From the NCBI GenBank assembly GCA_026707335.1, contig JAPOXB010000054.1, forward strand, positions 1-38,805: a DNA stretch of 38,805 nucleotides, in the 5' to 3' direction. The notes under the pieces are model-generated. The model saw only the letters and a list, made by a program, of their open reading frames with translations, searched no databases and was not told the DNA's origin. Source of the DNA: Chloroflexota bacterium (GTDB lineage Bacteria > Chloroflexota > Dehalococcoidia > Bin125). The position numbers and the translations under genes are program-made. The stretch's first letter is position 1. Every line of letters begins with the position of its first letter. Shown here piece by piece: positions 1 to 9,913 of the stretch.

Positions 1-60
1 GCCCCCGCCCCCCCCCGCCCCCGCCCCCCCGCGCCCCCCCCCCGGGGGGGTTTTGGTTTT
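1..60. repeat. C/G homopolymer low-complexity edge
   Basis: The first 50 bases are almost pure C broken by single G residues, then a run of G and T-rich GGTTTT repeats. No coding or regulatory signal is visible. It is more likely a contig-end or sequencing artefact than biology, because nothing else in the window has such runs. Confidence 0.7.
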
Positions 61-85
61 GTGGCGGGGCCCGCGACCGCCGAGA

Positions 86-193
86 CCTCACCCCCTGTCC
101 CCCTCTCCATCTGAACGGTGGAGAGGGGGGACGTGGGCGCGGGCGCTGGGGCTCCGATCCCCTCTCCCTGGGGAGAGGGTTCGGGTGAGGGGG
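86..193. repeat. Compound palindromic intergenic repeat (REP/MITE-like)
   Basis: Three nested inverted repeats lie here. The outer arms are CCTCACCC (86-93) and GGGTGAGG (183-190). The first inner hairpin is CCCCCTCTCCA (99-109) with TGGAGAGGGGG (119-129), an 11-bp perfect stem with a 9-nt loop. The second is CCCTCTCCC (160-168) with GGGAGAGGG (171-179) and a 2-nt loop. Elements built of CTCACCCC...CCCTCTCC...GGGAGAGGG...GGTGAGG are known as abundant intergenic repeats in GC-rich bacteria. Only one copy is present here, so its repetitive nature is inferred from its form. Confidence 0.6.
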
Positions 194-217
194 ACCAACG
201 CGCGCGACCATCCCCAT

Positions 218-252
218 CCACCGGCCGTCCACGCCGGCCGTCCACACCGGCC
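218..252. repeat. Short tandem repeat, 13-bp unit, about 2.7 copies
   Basis: The unit CCACGCCGGCCGT (229-241) is preceded by a copy shortened by two bases (218-228) and followed by a partial copy, CCACACCGGCC (242-252). It lies about 50 bp before the dnaE start. No function is evident. With the palindromic repeat and the homopolymer edge it fills the gene-free first 302 bases. Confidence 0.5.
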
Positions 253-281
253 ATAAGCGACGACGGCGGCCGGCCCCTCGT

Positions 282-290
282 TGCTACCCT
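282..290 (+). promoter_or_regulatory. Extended -10 element upstream of dnaE
   Basis: TGC-TACCCT matches an extended -10 (TGnTAnnnT) and ends 12 nt before the dnaE ATG. Transcription would start only about 5 nt before the ATG, so the mRNA would be nearly leaderless. This agrees with the absence of a Shine-Dalgarno sequence there. No clear -35 is seen. The call is by pattern only. Confidence 0.45.
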
Positions 291-302
291 CGCTGCACGC
301 CG

Positions 303-3300
303 ATGTTCACCCATCTCCATACGCACACCGAGTTCAGCCTGCTCGACGGCCTCGCCAAGATCGACGGGCTCATGGAGCGCGCCCGGGGGCTGGGGCAGGA
401 GGCCCTGGCGATCACCGACCACGGCAACCTCTACGGCGCGATCGACTTCTACAAGGCGGGGCGGCGGGCGGGCGTGCACCCCATCCTGGGCATGGAGGCC
501 TACGTCGCGCCCGGCAAGATGAGCGAGCGCGACGCCGCCGCCCGGGTCACCGCCCACCACCTCACCCTGCTGGCGATGAACAACACGGGCTGGCGCAACC
601 TCGTCGCGCTGTCGACGAAGGCGCACCTCGAGGGCTTCTACCACAAGCCCCGCGTCGACCGGGAGTGCCTCAGCGCCCACAGCGAGGGCCTCATCGTGCT
701 CTCCGGCTGCCCCTCGGCCGAAGTCCACCGGGCGCTGTACGAGGCGCGCGACGCCGACGCCCTGGCCACCGCGCGTTGGTACCGCGAGGTGTTCGGCGAC
801 CGCTACTACGTGGAGTTGCAGAACCACCACGACCCCAAGTTCACGCCCATCATCCCCAAGCTCGTCGAACTGGCGCGGGAGTTGGAGCTGCCGCTGGTCG
901 CGACGCACGACTCGCACTACACGGCCCCCGAGGACGCCATCAGCCACGAGGTCCTGCTCTGCATCGGCACCAACGCCACGATGGACCAGGCGGACCGGTT
1001 CAAGCTGGACGGGCACGACTTCTACCTGGCGAGCGAGTCGGAGATGGTGGAGCGCTTCCCGGAGCTGCCGGAGGCGCTGCGCAACACGGTCGCCATCACG
1101 GAGCGCTGCGACGTCGAGCTGACCTTCAACCGCCTGCAACTGCCCGACCCCGATCTGCCGCCCGGCACGACCGCCCAGCAGCACCTCGCCGACCTCAGCG
1201 CCGCCGGCCTCCAGCAGCGCTACGGCACGCCCACGCCGGCCCACATCGAGCGCCTGCGGTACGAGCTGAGCGTCGTGGAGGAGACGGGCTTCGCGGAGTA
1301 CTTCCTCATCGTGCGCGACTTCGCGCAGTTCGCGCGCCGGCAGCGCATCGCCATGGGCGTGCGCGGCAGCGCCGCCGCCAGCATCATCCTCTACTGCCTC
1401 GAGATCACCGACATCGACCCGATCGCCCACGACCTCGTCTTCGAGCGCTTCCTCAACGTCGAGCGGCGCGAAATGCCCGACATCGACATGGACTTCGCCG
1501 ACGACCGCCGCGACGAGGTGATCCGCTACGTCGCCGACAAGTACGGCCACGACCGCGTGGCGCAGATCATCACCTTCGGCACGCTGGGCGCGAAGGCCGC
1601 CATCCGCGACACCGGCCGCGCCCTGGGCATGACCTTCGGCGCCGCCGACCGCATCGCGCGGCTGGTGCCGGCGCAGTTGAACATCACGCTCGACGCCGCC
1701 CTCACGGGCAGTCAGGAGCTGCGCAGCGCCTACGACTCGGAGGCGGACACGAAGAAGCTCGTCGATCAGGCGCGGCAGCTCGAGGGCGTCGCGCGGCACG
1801 CCGGCACGCACGCCGCGGCGGTGGTCATCGCGCGCGAGCCGCTGATCGAGAACGTGCCGCTGCAGCGCCCCGTCCGCGCCGAGGCCGGCGACGAGAGCGC
1901 CATCCCCATGACCCAGTGGGCGATGAACCAGTGCGCCGAGATCGGCCTGCTGAAGATGGACTTCCTGGGCCTCACCAACCTCACGATCCTCGAGGCGGCG
2001 GTCGCCATCGTGGAGGACGAGACCGGCGAGCGGCCCGACTACGTGAGCCTGCCCGACGGCGACCCGGCCGCCTTCGCGATGCTGGCGCGCGGCGAGACGT
2101 TCGGCGTCTTCCAACTGGAGTCGGCCGGCATGCGCCGCTACGTGCAGGAGCTCAAGCCCACCCGGCTGTCCGACCTGGCGGCCATGGTGGCGCTGTTCCG
2201 TCCCGGCCCCATGGAGCACATCCCGCGCTTCATCCGCTCGAAGCACGGCGAGGAGGCGATCAGCTACCCCCACCCCGACCTGGCCGAGATCCTCGACCCC
2301 ACCTACGGCGTCATCGTCTACCAGGACCAGGTGCTGCAGATCGCGCGCAAGTTCGCCGGCTACACGCTGGGCCAGGCCGACGTCATGCGCAAGGCGATGG
2401 GCAAGAAGGACGCCGACGTGATGCAGGCCGAGCGCGGCCGCTTCGTGCAGGGGGCCGAGGCGCTGGGCTACGGCGCCAGCGAGGCCAACACCGTCTTCAA
2501 CCTGGTCGAGCCGTTCGCCGGCTACGCCTTCAACAAGGCGCACGCCGTGTGCTACGGCAGCATCGCCTACCAGACCGCCTACCTGAAGGCGCACCACCCC
2601 GTCGCCTACATGACGGCCGTGCTGCGCCACGCAAGCGGCGCCTCGGACCGCGTGGGGCTGGCCGCGGTCGAGTGCGCCCGGCTCGACATCCCGCTGCTGC
2701 CCCCGGACATCAATCGCTCCGGCGCGACCTTCCAGCCCGAGGCCCTGGCCGGCGAGCGGCAGGGCATCCGCTTCGGCCTCGCCAACGTGAAGAACGTGGG
2801 GCAGGGCGCGATCGAGGCGCTGATCGCCGAGCGCGACGCCGAGGGCGCGTTCGCGTCGCTGGAGGACCTCTGCCGCCGCAGCGACCTGCGCGGGCTGAAC
2901 AAGCGCTCGCTGGAGAGCCTGATCAAGGCGGGCGCGCTCGACGCGCTCGTCGCGCGGGGGCCCGCTCTGGCCGGCATCGACCGCATCATGCGTCTGGCCC
3001 AGCGCGAGCGGGAGCTGCGCGAGAGCGGCCAGACAACGATGTTCGACCTCTTCGGCGACCAGGTGGACACGCCCCGCCCGGCGCTCGGGCTGGAGGACGT
3101 CGCCGACGCCGACGTCACCAGCGCCGAGCAGCTCCAGTGGGAGAAGGAACTGCTGGGTACCTACGTGTCCGCGCACCCCTTCCAGCCCGCCAACGCGGCC
3201 CTGCAGCCCTACGTCACCCTGGCCGCCGGCGAGGTCCGCGCGGAGCACGAGGGTCAGGACGTCGTCCTCGCGGGCGTGGTCACACTGGTGCGGCAACTCA

Positions 3301-3992
3301 CGACCCGGAAGGGCCAGCCGTTCGCGGCGGTGGAGATCGAGGATCTCACGGGCGCGGTGGAGGTCACCGTCTGGCCCGACCTCTACGCCGAAAGCCGCGC
3401 CCTCTGGCAGGACGGGAACACCATCCTTACGCACGCGCGCGTGCGCATGCGCGGCGACCGCCTCACCGTCTCGGTTGAGCACGCGACAATCTGGGAGCAG
3501 ACGCCCGACGGCGGCCGCCTGCGCGAGGACCCGGCGACCTGGGACATGAGCGCGCGCCCGTCGCGCCGGCCGCCGTCGTCGCGCCGCAACGGCGACGCCG
3601 GCGGCGACGTCCGATCCGCCCCTCGCCCAACAAACGGCGCCGGCGCCGCGCCGCCGGTCTCCCCGGCCCCGGCCGCCGTCGCACCGCCGGCGTCGCCCCC
3701 GCCCTCGCCCCCGCCTGCGGCCGAGCCCGCGCCCGCGTTGCAGGTGCGCCTGCACGAGACCGACGACGAAGACGCCGACCGGGTGCGGCTGCACGAGATC
3801 CTGCGCCTCGTGCGCGAGGCGCCCGGCGCCGACCACGGCTACCTCACGATCGTGGGCCTGGGCGAAACCGTGACCCTGACGCTGCCCGACTGCAACGCCA
3901 ACTTCGCGCTCGTCGAGTCGCTGCGGCGCGCCGTGGACGAGTTCGGCGCGGCCGAGATCGAGGCGGCCCCCGTCGCGGTCGCCGGCGGCTGA
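303..3992 (+). CDS. dnaE: DNA polymerase III subunit alpha
   Basis: This is the catalytic alpha subunit of the replicative polymerase (1229 aa). The N-terminal PHP domain begins at once with HLHTHTEFSLLDG. The polymerase core has GVRGSAAAS, then PDIDMDF (residues 392-398, two catalytic Asp) and KMDFLGL, whose Asp553 matches the third catalytic Asp of E. coli DnaE (D555). A helix-hairpin-helix region and an OB fold (about 980-1050) follow. A Pro/Ala-rich linker (about 1085-1150) then leads to a short C-terminal domain ending in VAVAGG. There is no exonuclease insertion, so it is DnaE rather than PolC. The ATG at 303 fits the family start; no Shine-Dalgarno is present. It stands alone, with the MoxR cassette beginning 90 nt downstream. 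Confidence 0.96.
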   Translation: MFTHLHTHTEFSLLDGLAKIDGLMERARGLGQEALAITDHGNLYGAIDFYKAGRRAGVHPILGMEAYVAPGKMSERDAAARVTAHHLTLLAMNNTGWRNLVALSTKAHLEGFYHKPRVDRECLSAHSEGLIVLSGCPSAEVHRALYEARDADALATARWYREVFGDRYYVELQNHHDPKFTPIIPKLVELARELELPLVATHDSHYTAPEDAISHEVLLCIGTNATMDQADRFKLDGHDFYLASESEMVERFPELPEALRNTVAITERCDVELTFNRLQLPDPDLPPGTTAQQHLADLSAAGLQQRYGTPTPAHIERLRYELSVVEETGFAEYFLIVRDFAQFARRQRIAMGVRGSAAASIILYCLEITDIDPIAHDLVFERFLNVERREMPDIDMDFADDRRDEVIRYVADKYGHDRVAQIITFGTLGAKAAIRDTGRALGMTFGAADRIARLVPAQLNITLDAALTGSQELRSAYDSEADTKKLVDQARQLEGVARHAGTHAAAVVIAREPLIENVPLQRPVRAEAGDESAIPMTQWAMNQCAEIGLLKMDFLGLTNLTILEAAVAIVEDETGERPDYVSLPDGDPAAFAMLARGETFGVFQLESAGMRRYVQELKPTRLSDLAAMVALFRPGPMEHIPRFIRSKHGEEAISYPHPDLAEILDPTYGVIVYQDQVLQIARKFAGYTLGQADVMRKAMGKKDADVMQAERGRFVQGAEALGYGASEANTVFNLVEPFAGYAFNKAHAVCYGSIAYQTAYLKAHHPVAYMTAVLRHASGASDRVGLAAVECARLDIPLLPPDINRSGATFQPEALAGERQGIRFGLANVKNVGQGAIEALIAERDAEGAFASLEDLCRRSDLRGLNKRSLESLIKAGALDALVARGPALAGIDRIMRLAQRERELRESGQTTMFDLFGDQVDTPRPALGLEDVADADVTSAEQLQWEKELLGTYVSAHPFQPANAALQPYVTLAAGEVRAEHEGQDVVLAGVVTLVRQLTTRKGQPFAAVEIEDLTGAVEVTVWPDLYAESRALWQDGNTILTHARVRMRGDRLTVSVEHATIWEQTPDGGRLREDPATWDMSARPSRRPPSSRRNGDAGGDVRSAPRPTNGAGAAPPVSPAPAAVAPPASPPPSPPPAAEPAPALQVRLHETDDEDADRVRLHEILRLVREAPGADHGYLTIVGLGETVTLTLPDCNANFALVESLRRAVDEFGAAEIEAAPVAVAGG

Positions 3993-3996
3993 CGCC

Positions 3997-4015
3997 GCGG
4001 CGCGCTCGGCGCCGC
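3997..4015 (+). terminator. Hairpin after dnaE
   Basis: GCGGCGC (3997-4003) and GCGCCGC (4009-4015) form a perfect 7-bp GC stem with a GCTCG loop, 4 nt after the dnaE stop. There is no T-tract, so it is at best a weak or factor-assisted terminator. Confidence 0.35.
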
Positions 4016-4026
4016 CGCCCGACCGG

Positions 4027-4032
4027 TACACT
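4027..4032 (+). promoter_or_regulatory. Candidate -10 for the moxR cassette
   Basis: TACACT lies 50 nt before the chosen moxR start and just after the dnaE hairpin. It fits the TAnnCT pattern seen before other starts in this window. No -35 was recognised. Confidence 0.35.
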
Positions 4033-4082
4033 CAGCGGACCGGCGCTTTGTTCGGATGCGCTCGCAGCCTCCGGGAGCAGCC

Positions 4083-5145
<1,063 letters not shown>

Positions 5146-5162
<17 letters not shown>

Positions 5163-6108
5163 CCGGCTGCTGGACTGGCTGTCCCCGCCCGCCGCCCTGC
5201 TGGGCGAGTCGGAGGATCCCGCCGTGGCCGAGGCGCGCATCCGCCGCGAGGTGCGCGCGATCGAGATCCGGGCCCGCACCGCCCTGCGCGAGCGCATGAC
5301 CGGCGACTTCCGCAGCGCCTTCCGCGGCCGCGGCCTGGAGTTCGCCTCGATCCGCGCCTACACGCCCGGCGACGAAGTGCGCCTGATCGACTGGAACGTC
5401 ACCGCCCGCCGCGGCGCACCGTACGTCAAGGAGTTCGTCGAGGAGCGCGAGCGCACGCTGTTGATCGTGCTCGACGTCAGCCCCTCTGGGGCCTTCGGGA
5501 CGACCGGCCGCAGCGTGCGCCGCTTCGCGGTCGAGGTGGCGGGGCTGCTGGGTTTCTCCGCCGCCGCCAGCAACGACCGCGTCGGCGCGATCGCCTTCAG
5601 CGACCGCACGGAGTACCTGCTGCAGCCCGCCCGCGGCGACGCGCACGTCCTGCGCCTGCTGCACGACCTGCTGCACCTCCGGCCGCGGGGCGGCGGCAGC
5701 GACCTGGGCGGGGCGCTGGAGCACGCCGCGCGCACACTGCGCGGCGGCAGCATCGTGGCGGTCATCTCGGACTTCCAGGGCGACGCCGCAGAGGCCGGCG
5801 ACTGGCAGCCTGCCCTGCGCCGGCTCGCCGTCGCGCACGACGTGCTGGCGCTGCACGTGCACGACCCCGCCCAGGCCCGGCTGCCCGACGACGGCCTGCT
5901 GACCATCGAGGACGCCGAGTCGGGCCGCGTCGTCACCGTCGACCCGGCCGCGATCGGCGACGACTTCGCCCGCGAGGACGCCCGCCGCGGGCAGGCCGTC
6001 CGGCGGCTGCTCCGGGCCAGCGGGGCCGACTACCTCTCGCTGCCCAGCGACGCGCCCGCCGCCCCCGCCCTGGCCAGGCTCTTCCGCCTGCGGACCCAGC
6101 GCCGATGA
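5146..6108 (+). CDS. DUF58 domain protein (vWA-like)
   Basis: This is a soluble DUF58 protein (320 aa), the usual partner of MoxR ATPases. The hallmark block GDFRSAFRGRGLEF...YTPGDEVRLIDWNVTAR lies at about residues 50-90. It is followed by a vWA-like fold with LLIVLDVSPSG, in which the MIDAS-type DxSxS is kept only as DVSPS. It has no membrane segments, unlike the second DUF58 protein in this window (12580-13839). The GTG start at 5146 overlaps the moxR end by 17 nt. Its stop overlaps the next start as ATGA. The exact role is unknown for the family; the context suggests assembly or regulation of an envelope complex. Confidence 0.85.
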
Positions 6109-7091
6109 GCCCCCGGCGGCTGGCCGTCGCGCTGCTGGGACTCGTGGCGCTGCTCGCGCTGGGGGCGCCGTCGGCCGCCGCGCAGGCGCCGCCGTCGCCG
6201 CTGCCGCCCGGTGTGGCCGTCGGCGTCGAGGTGGAGCGCGAGGGCGACACCATCGGCGACCCCGTGCGGCTCACGGTCGTCGTCACGCACCCGCCCGGGG
6301 GCGAACTGCTCGTGCCCCCGCCCGAGGGTCCGATGGGCGCGCTGGAGCCGGCGTCGCCGGTCGTGACGCGCGACACGACGGCCGACGGCCTCACCCGCGT
6401 CACGCTCGTCTACGAGACGCGCGCCTTCGCGACCGGCCCGCTGCCGCTGACGCCGCCCGCGCTCTCCTACCGCCGCGACGGCCTGACGACCGCGATCCAG
6501 CCCGCCGGACGGATCATCGACGTGCGCTCGCTGCTGCCTGCGGACGGGTCGGCGGCGCCCCGCGGCCTGAAGCCGGCCGAGCAGGTCGGGGCGACGGGTT
6601 TCCCGACCGTGCCGGTCGCCGTGGGCGGATCGATCGCCGCGCTGCTGCTCCTTGCGGTGGGGGTGACCCTCGCCCGGCGGCGGCGGCCGGCGCCACCGGC
6701 GACCGCCGCTCCCGGCCCCGGGGCGCTGGCCGGCCGCGACCTCGATGCGATCGCCGGCGCCGGCCTCCTGCCCCACGCCGTCGACGAGTTCTGCGCGCGG
6801 ATCAACGGCGCCGTGCGCGGCTATCTGGCCGCGCGCTACGGCCTGCCCGCGCTGAACCTGACCGCGTCGGAACTGGCCGAGCGCCTGGCCCGCGCCGGGG
6901 CCGACGCGGGCACGGTGCAGCGCGTGCGCAGCCTCTGTCAGGCCTGCGATGGCATCGCCTACGCCGGCTCGACGCCCAGCGCGGCCCGCGTCGCCCGCTA
7001 CCTCGACCTGGCCCAGGCCATCGTGCGGGAAGGCCCGGCCCCCGCCGCCGCACCGGCCGGCCCCACCGCCCCTGCGAGCGAGGTGCAGTGA
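6105..7091 (+). CDS. BatD-like exported protein with one membrane anchor
   Basis: This 328-aa protein has a Sec signal peptide (hydrophobic VALLGLVALLALGA, cleavage near AAAQA, about residue 27). An extracellular beta-rich domain of about 135 residues follows, with the pattern VGVEVEREGDTIGDPVRLTV. A single transmembrane segment (about 169-187) ends in RRRR, and a cytoplasmic domain contains LTASELAERLARAG. This architecture and its place between DUF58 and vWA genes match BatD/DUF4381-type proteins of Bat operons. Overall sequence identity cannot be judged here. It overlaps the previous gene by 4 nt and the next by 1 nt, so it is part of a coupled operon. Confidence 0.6.
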   Translation: MSPRRLAVALLGLVALLALGAPSAAAQAPPSPLPPGVAVGVEVEREGDTIGDPVRLTVVVTHPPGGELLVPPPEGPMGALEPASPVVTRDTTADGLTRVTLVYETRAFATGPLPLTPPALSYRRDGLTTAIQPAGRIIDVRSLLPADGSAAPRGLKPAEQVGATGFPTVPVAVGGSIAALLLLAVGVTLARRRRPAPPATAAPGPGALAGRDLDAIAGAGLLPHAVDEFCARINGAVRGYLAARYGLPALNLTASELAERLARAGADAGTVQRVRSLCQACDGIAYAGSTPSAARVARYLDLAQAIVREGPAPAAAPAGPTAPASEVQ

Positions 7092-8047
7092 TGCGCTTCG
7101 CCGACCCGGAACTGCTGGTCCTGCTGGCGCTGCTGCCGCTGTTCGTCTGGCTGCTGCGCCGCGACGGCCGACGTCATCCGGCCAGCCTGCGCCTGCCCAG
7201 TTTGGCCGCGCTGCCCGCCGCGGCCCGCGCCGGCGGCCGCTCGTGGCGGACGCGCACCCTGCCCTGGCTGCCCGTCCTGCGGCTGGCCGCCGCCGCGCTG
7301 ATCATCATCGCCCTCGCGCGCCCGCAGACCGCCGACGCCGAGGCCAGCACCACCGCCGAGGGCATCGACATCGTGCTCGCGATCGACACCTCGCTGAGCA
7401 TGGTGCAGGAGTCGATCGGGGACGAGCGGCGGATCGAGGCGGCCCGGCGCGTGGCCCGCGACTTCATCGACCGGCGCGGCGCCGACCGCGTGGGGCTGCT
7501 CGTCTTCGAGTCCCGCACGCTGGTCCTCAGCCCGCCGACGCTCGACCTGGACGCCATCGACCGCCTGGTGGCCGACACGATGCGCACCGGCCTGCTGCCC
7601 GGCGGCACCGCCGTCGGCCTGGCGCTGGCGAAGTCGGTCGACCTGCTGCGCGAGTCGGACGCGCCCAGCCGCATCGTCGTGCTGCTCACCGACGGCGAGG
7701 ACAACGTGCGCACCGTGCGCCCCGTCGACGCGGCCGGCATCGCCGAAGCGCTGGGCGTGCGCGTCTACACCATCGCCATCGCCGACCCGGGCGCCTACCA
7801 GGGCGTCGTCGATGAGCTCGCCCTGCGGTTCATCGCCGACCGCACGGGCGGCGAGTACTTCCGCGCCTCCGAGCCCGGCGACCTGGAGGCCGCCTACGCC
7901 GCCGTCGACGCCCTCGAGCGGGCGCGGCTCGACACGGAGGAGTTCACCGTCTTCCGCGAGCGCATGCCCTGGTTCCTCATCCCCGCGATGGCGCTGATCC
8001 TGCTCGAGTTGCTGGGCCGCGCCACCTGGTGGAGGCGCGCGCCATGA
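7091..8047 (+). CDS. vWA-domain membrane protein (BatA-like)
   Basis: This 318-aa protein opens with a membrane segment (ELLVLLALLPLFVWLL), has a second near residues 57-75, and ends with a third near residues 290-305. Between the last two is a complete vWA domain. The MIDAS motif is DTSLSM (Asp99), with the distal Thr in GGTAVG and the Asp in LLTDGEDN. This is the standard layout of BatA/Aerotolerance-type proteins, with the vWA domain outside the membrane. The ATG at 7091 overlaps the previous stop (TGATG); a GTG at 7088 is possible. It lies in the MoxR-DUF58-BatD-like cassette, so it is probably one of the partners acted on by the MoxR ATPase. Confidence 0.8.
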   Translation: MRFADPELLVLLALLPLFVWLLRRDGRRHPASLRLPSLAALPAAARAGGRSWRTRTLPWLPVLRLAAAALIIIALARPQTADAEASTTAEGIDIVLAIDTSLSMVQESIGDERRIEAARRVARDFIDRRGADRVGLLVFESRTLVLSPPTLDLDAIDRLVADTMRTGLLPGGTAVGLALAKSVDLLRESDAPSRIVVLLTDGEDNVRTVRPVDAAGIAEALGVRVYTIAIADPGAYQGVVDELALRFIADRTGGEYFRASEPGDLEAAYAAVDALERARLDTEEFTVFRERMPWFLIPAMALILLELLGRATWWRRAP

Positions 8048-9903
8048 GCCTCGCACCCCTGCCGCCCCTCGCCCTCTCCCCGCTGACACAGTTCGGCGAC
8101 CCCGCCCTGCTCACGCTGCTGCTGCTCGGGTTCCTGGCGGGCGGCCTCTCGCTGCGCATCCTGCGCCGGCGCGCGCTCCGGGTGACGCGGCTGCTGGACC
8201 GGGGCGGCGGGCGCGTGCTGGCGGGCGCCGACCCCCGGCGCGACCTCTGGAAGTTCGGCCTGATCAGCCTGGTCGTGGTGCTGCTCGCGCTCGCCGTCGC
8301 CCGGCCGCAGTTCGGCGAGCGCACGCGGACGCTGGAGCAGCAGGGCGTCGCGATGGTCGTCGCGCTCGACGTGTCGCTCAGCATGGCGGCGCAGGACACC
8401 GCCCCCGATCGCATGCAGGCTGCCCAGACGGAGCTGGCGGGACTGCTCGACCGGATGTCGGGCGACCGCGTCGGCCTCGTCATCTACGCGGGCGAGGCGC
8501 TGGTGCGCTTCCCGCTCACCCGCGACCTGACCGCCGCCCGCGATCTGATCGGCGCGATGCAGCCGGGCGAGCGGCTGGTGCAGCCGGGAACCGACGTCGC
8601 GGCGGCCATCACGCAATCGCTGGCGCTGCTGGAGACGACCCCCTCGCGGACGCGCGTGATCCTGCTCGTCGGCGACGGGGAGAGCCTGAGCGGCGACGCC
8701 CTCGCCGCGGCACGGATGGCGGCGGCCGCCGACGTGCACATCTTCACGGCCGGCGCCGGCAGCGAGGCGGGCGCCACGATCCCGGTGGTCAACCGCAACA
8801 CGACCGAGACGGTCACGAAGATCGACGCCCGCACCGGCGAGCCGGTCATCACCCGCCTCGACAGCGCGGCGCTGACGGCGCTGGCCGACCGGGGGCGGGG
8901 GCGCTTCGTGCGGCTGGACCAGCCCGGCGCCCTCAGCGACCTCGCCGCCGACTTCGAGGCGCTGGAGGCGTCGCGCTTCCACGTCACGACCGAGCGGCAG
9001 CCCCGCGAGCGCTTCCAGATCGCCCTCGCGCTGGCCCTGGCGCTGCTGCTCATCGAGCCGCTGATCGCGGCGCGCGCACCCCGGCGGGCGTCGCCGGTCG
9101 CGGCGCGCGTCCGATGGCTGCGGCGGCGGCGGCTGCTGTTCGCGGGGCTGCTGCCGATCGTCGCGCTGCTGGCCGCGTCGTGCGGTGACTTCGCGGCCGA
9201 GCGCAACGCGGCCGGGACCGCCGCCTTCGACGAGGGCCGCTTCGCCGACGCCGCCGTCGCCTACCGCGAGGCGCTCGCGGCCGAACCCGGCGACGCGCGC
9301 CTGGCCCTGAATCTGGGCCGCGCCCTGCACGCCCTCGCGGAGTACGACGCCGCCGTCGCGGCCTCGCGCCGCGCCCTCACCACCCACGACGACGCCCTGG
9401 CCGCCCGCGCCTACTACCAGATCGGCGTGCACCACTTCGCGCGGGACGACCTCGTCGCGGCGCGCAGCGCCTACATCGAGGCGCTGCTGCTCGACCCCTC
9501 GGACGCCGACGCCAAGCTGAATCTGGAGATCGTGAACCGGTTGCTGGCGGCGCTCGCTCCGCCTCCGGCGGCGGAGGACGGGACGCCGGGCTCGGGCGAG
9601 GGCGACGGCGGCGGCGCCGAGGGCGGCGGCGGGCGGGGGCCCGGCGCGGACGGTGATGACTCCCCGGTCGACACCGCGCCCGGCCGGCTGGCGGGCCGCG
9701 CCGACGTCCCCGGCGAGGACGACCAAAGCCTGGACGCCGGGCCGGCCGCGGAGGCCCTGCGGGAGGCGATCCAGGCCTTCGACCGCAACAATCCCACGCT
9801 CGAGGAGGCGCTGGCGATCCTCGAGGCCCTGCGCGCCATCGAGGAGACGCGGGGCGCGTCGGGCATGCTGGGCGTCGAGGTGGCCGGCCAGGACGACTAC
9901 TAG
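8044..9903 (+). CDS. vWA (BatB-like) fused to a TPR domain with internal lipobox
   Basis: This 619-aa protein joins two modules. The N-terminal half has membrane segments near residues 20-35 and 80-95, then a vWA domain with MIDAS motif DVSLSM (Asp109) and a closing membrane segment (ALALALALLLIEPLIA, about 330-345). After a basic stretch, a second hydrophobic segment ends in LLAASC (Cys380), exactly like a lipoprotein signal. Then come about four TPR-like repeats (AERNAAGTAAFDEGRF onward) and a Gly/Asp-rich acidic tail. Together these resemble BatB plus a BatC-like TPR lipoprotein in one chain. No in-frame ATG or GTG was found just before the lipobox segment, so it reads as a true fusion. 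The start overlaps the previous stop as ATGA. It is the last gene of the cassette. Confidence 0.75.
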   Translation: MSLAPLPPLALSPLTQFGDPALLTLLLLGFLAGGLSLRILRRRALRVTRLLDRGGGRVLAGADPRRDLWKFGLISLVVVLLALAVARPQFGERTRTLEQQGVAMVVALDVSLSMAAQDTAPDRMQAAQTELAGLLDRMSGDRVGLVIYAGEALVRFPLTRDLTAARDLIGAMQPGERLVQPGTDVAAAITQSLALLETTPSRTRVILLVGDGESLSGDALAAARMAAAADVHIFTAGAGSEAGATIPVVNRNTTETVTKIDARTGEPVITRLDSAALTALADRGRGRFVRLDQPGALSDLAADFEALEASRFHVTTERQPRERFQIALALALALLLIEPLIAARAPRRASPVAARVRWLRRRRLLFAGLLPIVALLAASCGDFAAERNAAGTAAFDEGRFADAAVAYREALAAEPGDARLALNLGRALHALAEYDAAVAASRRALTTHDDALAARAYYQIGVHHFARDDLVAARSAYIEALLLDPSDADAKLNLEIVNRLLAALAPPPAAEDGTPGSGEGDGGGAEGGGGRGPGADGDDSPVDTAPGRLAGRADVPGEDDQSLDAGPAAEALREAIQAFDRNNPTLEEALAILEALRAIEETRGASGMLGVEVAGQDDY

Positions 9904-9913
9904 CCCGAAGGCC

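Noticed and set aside
281..3478. Very long second reading frame inside dnaE (over 1000 codons)
   Set aside because: It is the shifted shadow of dnaE in GC-rich DNA: Arg/Pro/Ala-rich, no family motif, and the dnaE frame carries all polymerase motifs.
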